From positions 1,830,001 through 1,894,000 of the forward strand of contig NW_027328667.1 in the NCBI RefSeq assembly GCF_047496725.1: a DNA stretch of 64,000 nt. Direction: 5' to 3'. Positions 22,114-32,755 of this stretch are shown in pieces; within the stretch, counting starts at the first letter, position 1, and the number at the start of each line of letters is the position of its first letter. This DNA comes from Anoplolepis gracilipes (taxonomy: Eukaryota > Arthropoda > Insecta > Hymenoptera > Formicidae). Both the position numbers and the translations under genes were made by a program. The notes beneath the pieces are model-generated. The model did no database searches. It saw only the letters and a list, made by a program, of their open reading frames with translations, and had not been told where the DNA came from.

Positions 22114-23761
22114 TGTTACGTCGTCTCGACGATTCCTTCCTTCCAAGGAACTTTAACACTAACTGTCTACACTGCGACACTCACTAGGGCATACTGTCTC
22201 AACGACTCTCGCGGAGTCGTGGTAACAACTGAGAGCAATAACAACTTATTATTATAAAAAACGGAAAAGGGCAGTACAACTCTAATCTATTGGGAAATGA
22301 TAATGCACTTAATACCTAAGTCTAAGTCCTCTCACAAAATCATGAAACACATCCTTTTCCATATGATTTCCAAATGCACCGGAAGCACCTAAAAAAACAG
22401 GAAACGGGTTCCTGACAACGTTAGAAAAGTTTCTAACCGATAAAACTATCAGCAGAGAGCATAGAAAATAATATGACTCAGAACCACATGAGCGATAATC
22501 TTGCTCCAAAAACCATATAAAAGAGAGGTTTTGAAAGAAAACAATACAAGCTCTTTCACCAGTCTACCTTAACCCGTCATTCTGTGAAGTGAACGACAAA
22601 AGTTTATCGGTGAACCACCAGCACAGGCGAATCCACGGCAACACTCCGACGGCAATTGGACCACGGAGGATTTTCCAGGCTCGCAAACGAAACCCACGCC
22701 AGTTCGCTTACACCCTGATCGTTCAATAGTAAGTCCACTTCCATATTATTTACTCTTCCTTTTGTTCCGTTCCGTTTCTTTTTCTCCCCTATCTTTTCTT
22801 CATTTACTTATTATTTCATGTATTTAAATTTACATAGTACCCAAACCAATAATTTGCCGGTCGTTACGCCTTAAGGGGCGGAAATACTTAAACCGTTGGA
22901 AGCAGTCAATACTACCCAAGCGTCGGTCCCCCCGACTTATCAAACTATCAAAAGGGACGTATAAATCGGAACCCTTGCGCCCGCGAACTCGCAAAATTCC
23001 CCGTCGAACATCTTCTCCTTCGCAACCTCCATCACTCCAACGTTTCCCATCATTAACATCCATATCCTCAGAAGACCTTTGGAATATCATCACGGAAGTA
23101 TTCAAAGACTTTCACTTTCCGACATACCCTTAAGGAATCTCCAATGTTTCCTTCGCCTATACATACACTTATACAACTTCTTTATTTTGCATTTCCTTTT
23201 TTTATTTTAATAAGATCATTATAAACTTCCAATCAGAATTTAAAATTTAATAGTAGTCTCTCCCTTCTCTATTCTGATTGACGTTTTCCGCACTAATGTA
23301 CACCCGCGATTAAAACACACACACACACACGCGCACACAACTACACGTACTCACGCGAACGTAAAATAAAAATTGATTGTAATTTAATAACAAACACATG
23401 TAAACACATATATATTATATATACATATTTATAACCAAACTTGACAATAATTTTATGTAATATACTTTTAAAACTATGAATAAATTTATATAAAATTAAA
23501 CTCAATTCTCTCAGTGACTTCTAACCCCTCAATCAGTTGAAAGATTGCACTTGATCCTATCCCGCGTAATAAGGATTAATTTCCTTTACCAAAAAGGACC
23601 TTTCGACGAATGTCAGAAAATAGCGATATTCATTATTGTTGACTTGTTTTTGGACCTGATAATTCGTTCGACTTGAAACCTACGTCCTGACCCGCACGGT
23701 TTCGAGAGCTGGATGTTACGCCCTTCCTTTTAACTCATCCTTCCCGAGTCTGGACGTAACA
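22114..23761 (-). mobile_element. Solo LTR (1,648 bp) with 5-bp TSD
   Basis: Ends TGTTACGTC and GACGTAACA are exact inverted repeats. ATAAT flanks both sides (22,109-22,113 and 23,762-23,766). No internal retroelement genes are present, so this is a recombined solo LTR. Its right end, read in reverse, resembles the start of the LTR at 50,955 (TGTTACGTCCAG, then GGAAGGATG versus GAAAGGATG), and both carry a GT-rich tract on that reading. I therefore place it on the minus strand. Family is probably Gypsy-like. Confidence 0.82.
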
Positions 23762-23764
23762 ATA

Positions 23765-24281
23765 ATTAATGCTCTGTATTATCCAGAAAGAAGATAGAAT
23801 AGAACGCGGCAGCCATAGGTATAATCGTGTAAGTGGAAACATTAGATGATTAGAAAGAGACAAAATCAAGTAACCTGGCTGTCATTGTCTATTCGCGCAT
23901 GCGTAATGCGCAGTTTTTGATATTTTAGAGCGGACCCAGCTATACGCTCTTCTCTACGCATGCGCTAACAGACAAGGATAGTCAGGTCACTTGACTTTGT
24001 CTCTTTTTAATCGTCTAATACTTTTTTAGCTGACTCCCGCGCAGTGATGCCAAAAAAGTTACGCGGCTCCCGGATCACATGAAGCACACCAAGCGCGAGT
24101 CGTGTATATGTGGCGCCGAGCATGCGTAGAACTCACATCTACACGGCTCGCGCTTGTGTGCGCGTCATGAAGGCGGAAGCCGTGTAATTTTTCTGGCATC
24201 ACTGCTCCCGCGCTCTATTCTATCTTCTCTCTGGTATTATCATGGTATCAGATTGATACCATGATAATACAGAGCATTAAT
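23765..24281. mobile_element. Palindromic MITE with nested element
   Basis: The 19-bp ends 23,765-23,783 and 24,263-24,281 (ATTAATGCTCTG... / ...CAGAGCATTAAT) are perfect inverted repeats. Inversion continues inward (AGAAGATAGAATAGA against TCTATTCTATCTTCT). The right arm has an additional perfect 17-bp hairpin with 3-base loop (24,234-24,270). Inner arms near 23,860-23,905 and 23,972-24,015 are also complementary. No coding capacity. Confidence 0.75.
24042..24204. mobile_element. hAT-type nonautonomous MITE, 163 bp, 8-bp TSD
   Basis: Ends CAGTGATGCCA and TGGCATCACTG are exact inverted repeats. They are flanked by an exact 8-bp duplication CTCCCGCG (24,034-24,041 and 24,205-24,212), the length used by hAT transposases. 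It has no coding capacity and lies inside the palindromic MITE, so it inserted later. Confidence 0.85.
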
Positions 24282-24455
24282 GATCGATAGTAGAATGCTT
24301 CGAAGAATTTTCAAAAGTGCAATATGTGTCTGCCTGTAAATCAAAAGTATCAATTTTTCTTTATAATTTGCGAATTCAAAAAGAATGTTCCTCGAAAATA
24401 AAATATTTGGTTGTCCTGAAAAGGGCAGATTAATTATTTTGAAATAATTTTCTTT
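24282..24455. other. Spacer with no feature
   Basis: A short AT-rich stretch between the MITE and the mariner-type remnant. It may contain the 3' end of the latter, but no terminal repeat was recognised. Confidence 0.4.
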
Positions 24456-25517
24456 TTATAGTAAGTGTTCAAAGTGTCCGCCGTTCATTGTGATACAAGC
24501 TCTCATACGTCTTAATAAATTTTCTTGAGTTTTCTCCATAACTTCGTCCTCAATAGAAAATATGGCATGATGAAATTTTCCATTTAATTCTTGGACATCT
24601 TCAGAAGACCGCCTGTAAATTATTTCTTTACAGTAGCCCCACAAGAAAAAATCCAATGGAATGAGGTCTGAAGATCTTGCAGGCCAACGTATCGGGCCAT
24701 ATCGGCCCATCCAAATTCGGGAAATTGCTGATTTAAAAAATTTGTGATTATTCTTGCGTTATGTGGGCCAGCACCCTGTCTTATTGAAACATGATTTTAT
24801 TCCTATTTAATAACGGTATTTCTTCCAAAAAATCTGGCACATTTTCTGCCAGAAATTCTATATATGATGCGGCATTTAGTCTTTCTAGAAGAATAAATGG
24901 ACCTAATATTTTTGTATGCATAATTCCAGCCCAGACAGTCAGTTTCCAACGAAATTAGTAATTTCTGAGTCGTGTCGCTCGAGGATTCCCTTCGTCTCAC
25001 ACATGCATATTGTGTGAATTAAAAAATCCTCGTGTAAACAGCGATTCATCGCTGAATATTATGCGAGAAGGAAATTCTGGATCTTTGTTTACTCTTCTCA
25101 GAAAATCCTCACAAAATTTTTTCCTCCGAGGATAATCTTCTCGTAAATGTTGTACGCGAGTGTAATGGTAGGCGTGCAATTTTTCTTCTTTAAGTACTCT
25201 TTGGACGGTAGAATAAGAGAGTTGGTGCTCTCGAGCAATGTCTCGAATATTACTGTCAGGTTTTTGCTTAACAGCACGAAGGACTGTTTCAATGTTTTGT
25301 AAATTTCTTGCATCACAATGTCTATCAGTGTCTTTTTTCTTCGGTAAGACGCTCCATGTAATCTTTGAGCTGCCTCAAGTATAACATTAGGCCTGGGATG
25401 TCTTACTCGGTTCGGATATAATTCGGCGTATCTTCTTGCAGCAACGTAATATTGCCTCTGACATTCGCCGAGTACCATAAGCATATCATAATATTCTTCA
25501 TTTGTATAAGCTGCCAT
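24456..25517 (-). pseudogene. Tc1/mariner-superfamily transposase remnant
   Basis: Read on the minus strand from 25,517. An N-terminal segment NEEYYDMLMVLGECQ and ELYPNRVRHPRP fits the DNA-binding helix-turn-helix part. IIFSDESLFTR (first Asp, near 25,060) and the terminal WPARSSDLIPLDFFLWGY (third acidic site, near 24,675) mark the DDE/D core. The middle Asp region near 24,770 is readable only in another frame. Frameshifts near 25,140, 25,000 and 24,740 break the gene. Terminal repeats were not identified. Confidence 0.75.
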
Positions 25518-25736
25518 TTCGTCTTCATCTATCGTCTTCGGCTGTCGTTCATCTTGTACTTTTTAACGCTAGCAAATTTTATGACACAGTGATGATTGAG
25601 AAATAACTGAGAAATATATCTCGTGATATCTACGTGTTTCTGTTTTCGTATAAATCGTTTACATTAGCAAGAATACATTGTGTCCGCATACTATATGATC
25701 GACAAGTACACTTAACTCACACTTTTTCGCTGTGGC

Positions 25737-25739
<3 letters not shown>

Positions 25740-25773
<34 letters not shown>

Positions 25774-25960
25774 TGCAAGGGGGCCTCTGGCCCTCCCCCT
25801 CCTGCCCTCACCCCGTCCACCTTGCTTCGCGTGGAAAGTTGCAAACCCATATGAACTTTCCTTTGTCTTGCAACGTACATGCGAAGCGAGGTGGACGAGA
25901 TGGGAACAAGAGGGAGGGGCCGAAGGACTCCCTTGCACTTCCCTGTGTGTGTGTATGTGT
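25740..25960. repeat. GC-rich foldback repeat bounded by (CA)n / (TG)n
   Basis: A (CA)n tract (25,740-25,769) leads into a left arm GGTGCAAGGGGGCCTCTGG ... GTTGCAAACCCAT. An inverted imperfect right arm ends CCCTTGCACTTCCC then (TG)n at about 25,950. The left arm matches 45,882-45,960 closely. Long open frames on both strands here reflect base composition and are not genes. Confidence 0.7.
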
Positions 25961-26385
25961 ATTATGAAAATATTTAAAATATATATCAAGAAAGTAAGAA
26001 ACTCGCGCAAGTGCGCGTGCGTTGTGTATGTGCCCGAACATAGAAGTAAAATTTCAGTAAAAAAGATAAACAAAGACGACTTACTATTCTCAGCGATACA
26101 ATATAACAATATAATACGTATTGATGCAATTTGTAAAGGAGTGAAATCTCGATTGGCGATACGGCCCTGAATTGCTATAGCAACGAGGATGAGAGGGGGC
26201 GATGGGCACGATCAGCGAACGAGGAGAGTAGTGTAGCGCTGGCTGTATCGAAAGAAACCTTGCAATAAAGCTCCTTATTGAGAAAAAAAGCGTATATCTA
26301 TTTACACGTGAAAGAAACAGTACGCATTCAGTGTGAAAACGTACTGTTAAAGCCGAAAGGAAGTTGATATTTTTCATCAAAAACA
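25961..26385 (+). other. Probable 5' LTR/leader of a BEL/Pao element
   Basis: It carries an AATAAA signal near 26,263 and ends AAACA just before a primer-binding-site match. The left LTR boundary cannot be set because no second LTR is present in the window. Confidence 0.4.
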
Positions 26386-26403
26386 TGGTCCTTTGAGCCA
26401 GAT
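26386..26403 (+). promoter_or_regulatory. Primer binding site resembling tRNA-Tyr type of BEL/Pao
   Basis: TGGTCCTTTGAGCCAGAT resembles the TGGTCCTTCGAGCC primer site of many BEL/Pao elements. The gag-like frame follows 370 bases downstream on the same strand. One base differs from the usual site within the first 14. Confidence 0.5.
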
Positions 26404-26758
26404 TGTATATCCGAGAAACACAAGACATGTACTTCGAAGAAGCAAATCGCGAACAGACAAAGACTTGAAGAACGGTTAACATTTAGGAGGATGATTGTGA
26501 GGTATAAGCGTTAGCACACATATCATAAAAACGACAAACATAAGGATTTGGACAGGCGAGTTCATAACAAGACAATCCTTTGTTACATGCTAGCGAGGCC
26601 AGTGGAGTTCATCTTAACGATCCGTCGACAGTGATTCTCCATATCTAAGATGTTGAGAGAACAAAGACACAGATACGTATCGCATAGTTATCGATAGTAT
26701 AATAAACATTGTTAAAATATTGTGAGATTATAGTCATACGCGTTACACAGACTTAATC

Positions 26759-27562
26759 ATGACAGACAAAGGAGACGTAAATTTAGCAAGATTAGACTAT
26801 AAAAAACGAACTTCCAAGGCATCGTTAACTAGATTTGAGACTTATATTAGTGAAGTAGATGTTGATATTGTTGACATCGATGAAATAAAAATAAGAATTG
26901 CGAAACTCGACGAGACTTATAATACATTTACCGAGGTACAATTAGATATAACCACTAACGACGACACGATATCCGAGGAACAATTAGATTTAGAATCACA
27001 GGAAATAGAAGATAAATATATAAGGTTAAAGATATTAGCCGGAAAATTAATTAAAGAAAATTTAATTTTAACGGAAGCAATGACGGAACGGTTATGCCGC
27101 AGGAGATTATAAATAATAACGAAGGATTATACACTAGAGCGTAACAGCCATATAAGATTACTGAGAATTGAGTTACCTACCTTCTCGGTAGCATACGAGG
27201 AATAGCATGCATTTTTCGACATGTTTAATTTGTTAATACATTCTAATCGCGATTTGAATAACACTCAAAAATTTCATTAGTTGAGGTCGTCATTGAAGGG
27301 TGACGCGGCGGAAGTCGTATCATCGTTAGAAATTTCTGAAAATAATTATGCAGATGCCTGGACTAGATTGAAAGAACGTTACGATAATAAGAGATTGATT
27401 GTTCAAAATCATATCAAAGCTATTTTCGATTTGCCAGTAGTAAGAAAAAAAAGTGGTGTCGCTATTAGGCAAATCTTAGACGGTGTATTGAAGCATATTT
27501 GCACTTTACAAGGACCGCGCAGAATGCTAAGGGTCGCAGTCCTGGTTTCTTGCTCTTATTAA
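26759..27562 (+). pseudogene. gag: BEL/Pao Gag (DUF1759-type) remnant
   Basis: The first piece (ATG 26,759 to 27,112) is a polar helical N-terminus (KASLTRFETYISEVD). The second piece (27,281-27,562) holds the diagnostic block LRSSLKGDAAEVVSSLEI, ENNYADAWTRLKERYDN and IVQNHIKAIFDLP of the Pao-type Gag domain. The link between them (27,113-27,280) is broken by stops and frameshifts. Sequence departs from the Gag pattern after about 27,520; no protease, reverse transcriptase or integrase follows, so the element is truncated. Confidence 0.75.
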
Positions 27563-28125
27563 GAGTAAGTTTTCCCTCACCCCCTTATGGAATTGAAAGG
27601 TTGATCAGACTAACTTGTAAATATTAATTAATTTGACGATAAATGAAACTGTTTACATTAATTCGGAATAAATTTAAATGTTACGTAAGAAATTCGATGA
27701 AAGGGTAGTTACCCTTTAAAACTGATTTTCTAAAAAAATCCCCAAACAAGTCAATTTTGTTTTAAATGTGAGTGTAACATATATTTTTTTCAAAATTTTT
27801 GGATAAAATTTGCAATTTCCCGGACATTTTTTAAATTTTCGTTTTAAATACAAGGGTGGTTTACCCCCTAAAAATGATCGAATCGAGTCGAAAATTTTTC
27901 ATTTTTCATATCTCTTGGTGATGCAACTATTTTATTTGGTTCGGGCCGAAAATACTAAATCCTTATATACAAAAAAATTAAATCGACCCCAGACACTCCT
28001 AAATTCAAAAGGGTGTTTCACTCCCTAACCATGTTTCTTCGCCGATAAAAAATATGTCTTATTTTACGTCTACTGTAACCTATAACATATTCAAAAATTA
28101 TCAAAATCGGCGATTTACATTTAGG
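27563..28125. other. Noncoding, T/A-rich repeat-like DNA
   Basis: Contains recurring short phrases such as AAGGGTGTTTCACTCCC and GGTTTACCCCCTAAAA with no coding potential. It may be an extension of repeat R1, but no second copy of this part is visible in the window. Confidence 0.4.
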
Positions 28126-28552
28126 TAGTGTTACTTGTAAGAAGAGAAGTGTCACAACTGTCCGACACCGATTTGATTCTCCTTGAAATATGTTGTTAAA
28201 CACAAAAATCTAAGAGATACGTATTTTTTATATGAGCGATAATTCATGTTTAGGGGGTGAAACACCCCTTTGAAAAAAGCGGTAATTTCTTTCAAAGTCC
28301 AATATCGTCGAAACTATAAGAGATAGAAAAAAATTGTTAAATGAAAGTTTAACGGTTTGAAGAGTACTTTAAAGTTATGAGAAAAAATTTTTTATTTTTT
28401 TGTTCAAAAAACTCCCACCACCCATATTTTTTTCAAAGATTGTTAATTTTTTTTCACCATTAAACCTTATTTTTTTCCGAATTCAACCATATATAATAAA
28501 TTTATTTTACGAAATATCATTTTCAAAAATTAATTTAAATACTTCTGTATAT
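28126..28552 (+). repeat. Repeat R1, left copy
   Basis: About 430 bases that recur in reverse complement at 46,262-46,690. Shared markers include AAGTGTCACAACTGTCCGAC, CACAAAAATCTAAGAGA, and CATATATAATAAATTTATTTT versus its degenerate inverse. Identity looks to be around 85-90 percent by eye. Short open frames here are not genes. Confidence 0.75.
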
Positions 28553-29479
28553 ACAAGGTGTCCCAGACAATCTTCCGTCCGTAAAATGACGTATTTCTGA
28601 CACAATTTTAAGACAATTTTTCCTTTACCAAAATTTAATTTAAAGCGCAGTTTTTGAATTATAAGCAAAAATAGTTAGCAAATCACACGTCGAGTGCAGG
28701 AGGCAGGAGCGGCGCGACGCACCGCGAGCGCGGGCGCGGGCGCAGCTGACCGTCCGACGAGTGATTACCGCCGCATGAGTCGCTAACTATTTTATCTTAT
28801 AACATAAAATTTTGGTAAAAAAGAAAATGTCTTATAATTACGTCAGGAATAAGTGTTCCTTAAAATAACGTCGGACACTGCGATCAGCTGATTGCTACAC
28901 GCGATGTGTTTTTCAGCTGAGCCAGAAAATCAATATATCGATCGGTCTGAAGTCGTCGACGACAATGTCGATAACAATCGAAGGAGCGTCGCTGTCGCGG
29001 AGACGGTTATTTCTCTCTCTCTTTCTTTCACTCATTCTGTCCCTTTCTTTTACGCACACACTCAGACATACACACATCGCGTGTAGCAATCAGTTGATCG
29101 CAGCGTCCGACGGCCGGCGACCCGGAACAACTTTTGGTCATTAAAGTAACGTTATTTTAAGGAACACTTATTCCTGACGTAATTATAAGACATTTTCTTC
29201 TTTACCAAAATTTTATTTAAAGCATAATTTTATGCTATAAGATAAAATAGCTACTCATGCGGCGGTAATCACCTGTCGGACGGTCAGCTGCGCCCGCGTT
29301 CGCGGTGCGCCGCGCCGCTCCTGCCTGCCTTCTATATTCGACGCGTAATTTGCCAATTATTTTTGCTTATAACATAAAAACTACGCTTCAAATCAAATTT
29401 TAGTAAAGGAAAAATTGTCTTAGAATTGTGTCAGAAATACATCATTTTACGGACGGAAGGTTGTTCTGGGACACCCTGT
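28553..29479. mobile_element. Long palindromic MITE (about 930 bp), ends GGTGTCCCAGA
   Basis: The left end ACAAGGTGTCCCAGACAA and right end TTGTTCTGGGACACCCTGT are inverted. Complementarity runs through nearly the whole length: CTTCCGTCCGTAAAATGA against TCATTTTACGGACGGAAG, and GGAATAAGTGTTCCTT against AAGGAACACTTATTCC near the centre. TA-rich flanks suggest a TA target. No coding capacity. Confidence 0.8.
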
Positions 29480-29480
29480 A

Positions 29481-29955
29481 TACAGTGTGTCCCTGAATTG
29501 CCAGATCAACTCTCATGGGTAGATAGAGAGTGTTAAACTGAAAACAAAAGTCTTATATCATTTAACTAAATTCGCAATAATTAATGAGATATAAATTAAT
29601 AAAGATTGGCCAATTCGTGCCAGTATAAGTGCGCGGCGCGAAGAAGCTTCTACTTATTACTTGATACTAGACGCGCGGCAAGACATAAACGCAACGCGTA
29701 CTGTACGTGTCTCTTTCAGTATGCCCTTTGTAGAGCGTTCCGTTTACTGTTTTGTCGCGCGCCCGGTATCAAGTAACAAGTAGGAGGCTTCTTCGAGCCG
29801 CGCGCTTATACTGGCACGGATTGGCCAATTTTTATTAATTTATATCTCATTAATTATTGCGAATTTAGCAAAATGATATAAGACTTTTGTTTTCAATTTA
29901 ACACGCTCTATTTACCCACGAGAGTTGATCTGGCAATTTGGGGACACCTTGTGTA
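29481..29955. mobile_element. Second palindromic MITE (about 475 bp)
   Basis: Arms TTGCCAGATCAACTCTCATG (29,499 onward) and its inverse near 29,920 frame a foldback. Inner arms (CAATAATTAATGAGATATA and TATATCTCATTAATTATTG) are exact. The ends resemble those of the neighbouring MITE only in GTGTCCC. It abuts the previous MITE with a TATA link. Confidence 0.8.
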
Positions 29956-30667
29956 CGCTATTCATGCTCATCCATGCTATGTGCATAAACAAGTATCGTT
30001 GAAACAATGAGACACAAAAAATGTTTTAAGTAATATTTATATAGTTTTCTGTATACTTTATAATTGTATATATATATTTTTTCTTAATAAAAATAATTTT
30101 TTAATTTTTTAAAATTAAATTCTTGCAATTATGTTATTATAAATGGCATGTTTTATGATATTTATAATTTTTACTATGAATAAAAATTGAAGACAATTTT
30201 ACTCAAAATTTATTCATTTATAATAAAATTATTTTATCGAATCTGTAAGAAATAAACGAAAAAATCACTATATGCATGTGTGGAATCCACTTATAATAAT
30301 AATAAAAATATTTTTGAGATGAGTATAGTATTTTTAAAATCAATTGTAATGTAAGATAAAATATAGATTTGTACGTGACAATTTGTAAGATATTTTATTA
30401 CATTACAATTATTTTTAAAAATACTATACTCATCTCAAAAATATTTTTATTATTATTATAAGTGGATTCCACACATACATATAGTGATTTTTTCGTTTAT
30501 TTCTTAAAGATTCGATAAAATAATTTTATTATAAATGAATAAATTTTGAGTAAAATTGTCTTCAATTTTTATTCATAGTAAAAATTATAAATATCATAAA
30601 ACATGCCATTTATAATAACATAATTGCAAGAATTTAATTTTAATCATCTCAAAAATATGTTCATTAT
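29956..30667. repeat. Repeat R2, left copies (inverted pair)
   Basis: Two inverted arms meet near 30,380: the left (about 30,105-30,370) and right (about 30,395-30,645) read the same on opposite strands, including GAGATGAGTATAGTATTTTT and its inverse. The block 29,960-30,345 recurs in reverse complement at 44,677-45,366. The LTR element at 30,668 interrupts the right side. Confidence 0.8.
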
Positions 30668-30755
30668 TGTGGCGACATTGTCACCACACCTTCACACACC
30701 TTCCTCTGCATATGATAGGACCAAGTGAGGTCCGCGATAAAGTAAAACGCCCACA
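30668..30755 (+). repeat. 5' LTR, 88 bp, of the CsRn1-like element
   Basis: Starts TGTGGCGACATTG and ends ACGCCCACA. It differs from the right LTR at only a few bases, mostly transitions. Such a short LTR has little room for promoter and polyadenylation signals. Confidence 0.85.
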
Positions 30756-30757
30756 AC

Positions 30758-30770
30758 TGGTGACCCCGAC
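30758..30770 (+). promoter_or_regulatory. Primer binding site (tRNA-Trp type)
   Basis: TGGTGACCCCGAC begins two bases after the 5' LTR. It matches the complement of the 3' end of eukaryotic tRNA-Trp including CCA, the primer known for the CsRn1 clade. Confidence 0.75.
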
Positions 30771-30781
30771 AGAGAAACACG

Positions 30782-31534
30782 ATGTCAAAACAGAATACGA
30801 CAATCAACCTCGAAGAGGAAAGTAGCATAAGTGGCATTACAGTAAGGATTCCCGCATTCTGGCCAGAGGAACCAGAACTTTGGTTCGCACAAATAGAGGG
30901 ACAATTTGCGCTCTGCGGCATAAGAGACGACCACGTAAAATACGCTCACGTGATCTCCAGACTAGAGCCAAAGCAGGCTCGAGAGATCAAAGATGTGATC
31001 ACGCAGCCGCCAACAAAAAACCGCTACGAGGCCATCAAGAACGCTCTGATACAACACCTGACGCGCAACCGGCATTACACGGTCCACGCGCGCACATGGT
31101 ACAACTCCGAAGCGTGCCAGCAGGCAACAAGCGGCGCAAGCAGGGAACCCAATCCTCGCGAATTCCGCGTCCGGGGGTATAAAAGCCGCGCGCCGAGCAC
31201 CGGCAAGTCAGAGCTCCACGAGCAACGAGTCAGTACACGTGCCAAGGACGCTCTACATTTTGCAAACCAGCCACGCGCTAACGGACAGACCGAGCCAGAT
31301 TCTACGTCCGCTCCTTACGCCCCGATTACCCGGGCCTCCAAGGAGACAACCGGAATCGCCGGACGACCAGAGACTACAGCCGCCGAGAAGAGTGGGATTC
31401 TCTTTCTTGCCGTGGAGGCTCATCGAGGTCGAACGGCCACGCAACGCAAGGACCAGGCCGCCTAGAGCCCTGCTGCACCAGTGGGACATCCGAGTCCGCC
31501 GTTACATGTCGCCATCCTACCAAGAGGGATACCC
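30782..31534 (+). pseudogene. gag: Gag of the CsRn1-like element, truncated
   Basis: ATG 30,782 opens a 227-codon frame. ITVRIPAFWPEEPELWFAQIEGQF and YAHVISRLEPKQAREIKDVI are typical of CsRn1-type Gag. A frame change near 31,100 leaves the later part unrelated to Gag in this frame. A Gag C-terminal part remains recognisable in DNA to 31,534 because it is duplicated in reverse at 41,470-41,720. At 31,535-31,541 it is joined directly to an inverted LTR, so no pol follows in phase. Confidence 0.7.
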
Positions 31535-31540
31535 TCAACT

Positions 31541-31628
31541 GTTGTGGGCGTTTTACTTTATCGCGGACCTCACTTGGTTCTATCGTACGCAGAGGAAGAT
31601 GTGTGAAGGTGTAATAACCGATGTGATT
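31541..31628 (-). repeat. Inverted copy of the 88-bp LTR joined to gag
   Basis: TGTGGGCGTTTTACTTTATCG is the reverse complement of the 3' end of the 88-bp LTR, and it begins exactly at that LTR terminus. Matching continues to about 31,607 and then degrades. It lies in reverse orientation within the host element. Confidence 0.75.
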
Positions 31629-31800
31629 TTGTATTATCGTCTCGTTTATTTTATGTACAACTATTTACATCTTTGGTGGCCCTTACAGGCCGGGTGAGGC
31701 GTGCGTGCGAGTCTTTATGTGATTCGCTCGCGCCAGGTAATCCGTGGCTTGGCCTTGGTACGCCTAACGGGTCCCCAGTGATGTAGGCTGTTGTTGGCGT
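31629..31800 (-). other. Fragment of CsRn1-like 3' region, minus orientation
   Basis: 172 bases between the inverted LTR and the errantivirus TSD (GCGT at 31,797-31,800). No gene seen. By position it is continuous, across the provirus, with 41,264 onward. Confidence 0.45.
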
Positions 31801-32532
31801 TGTTGTGCCTCCGTAAGGGGCACAGGGTTTTTCGGGATTCGTGCAGGGAAGGCCGGAGATACGGCGGGCAGTGGCCTCTATTTATTTTAATAAAGTTCTT
31901 TTTTTTTTATATGTGCTTGCTTCTTCCTTTTATTATAATAAATAAAAGTTAGATAGACTCAATGGGTTGGTATTTTGTCACTGCTCCCAGCGAACGTTAT
32001 GTCACTCGCGTTTGATATCGGTTGAAGTGAGAGAGCGGTATCTCTCGTACGCTCTGTCGCACGGGTAGTTTGATACGCGTCGACTTATCTCAGGCGCGCG
32101 TATATCTCTTAGTCATTCGTGTATGACTCTGTTGAATCTGGTCAACAGCTGCTCAACGATTATTACTCGTTCGGATCTGATCAACGACTGCCCGTCGCTT
32201 CATCGCGGCGGGTGCTGAGCTTCCCTCCGAACTGCATGGTTTTTCGGAGGGGGTCCCTTAGCAACATGACCAAATATGGTTATGTTGCTGAATTCGCGTT
32301 TTAGTGCAGGCGAGGAAGTTCAAAGTCGAATTTCCCCGCTTGTACTTTTAGCAATTCGGTGACACCTTTCCGGTTTCGTGTTCGCGCTCGGTCTCGGGCG
32401 CGCGTGGCTCGCTGCGTCAGCGGCTCGCGCGATTATCGCTTCGCTCGCGATGCATTCCTGCATCAATATAATTATATGTATATATATATATATATATTCA
32501 TTAAGTCTGTAGCCTTTTCTGGGGCTATAACA
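31801..32532 (-). repeat. Errantivirus 3' LTR (732 bp)
   Basis: On the plus strand it starts TGTTGTGCCTCC and ends GGGGCTATAACA. It is almost identical to the 5' LTR but lacks a block of about 45 bases present there, and its (TA)n tract differs in length. The AATAAAG at about 31,891 is on the plus strand and so is not its own polyadenylation signal. Confidence 0.9.
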
Positions 32533-32557
32533 CCCCTCCCCCGTTGGAAAAGAAAAC
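32533..32557 (-). promoter_or_regulatory. Polypurine tract
   Basis: On the minus strand a purine-rich GGGGGAGGGG directly precedes the 3' LTR TGTTATAG start. This is the expected plus-strand DNA primer for the provirus. Confidence 0.8.
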
Positions 32558-32617
32558 GGAAGTACAACGTTTTCTGTTTTAGGGAATTTATTTCTTTTTC
32601 TAAAGTTTTAAGTTTCC

Positions 32618-32663
<46 letters not shown>

Positions 32664-32755
32664 TATATGTTTTCTTTTATATTATTTTCTTATTCTAGTT
32701 TACAATTTTGTTTGTTTTCGCGTTTACAATATTTAAATATAATCGTTTTTCTTAT

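Noticed and set aside
22514..22521. TATAAAAG as promoter of the solo LTR
   Set aside because: It is on the plus strand while similarity to the other LTR places this LTR on the minus strand.
25634..26170. Long open frames on both strands around the (CA)n tract
   Set aside because: They translate microsatellite and GC-rich foldback sequence and show low-complexity repeats only.
32359..32736. Plus-strand frame in the errantivirus 3' LTR
   Set aside because: It runs through the LTR and a (TA)n tract; no homology.
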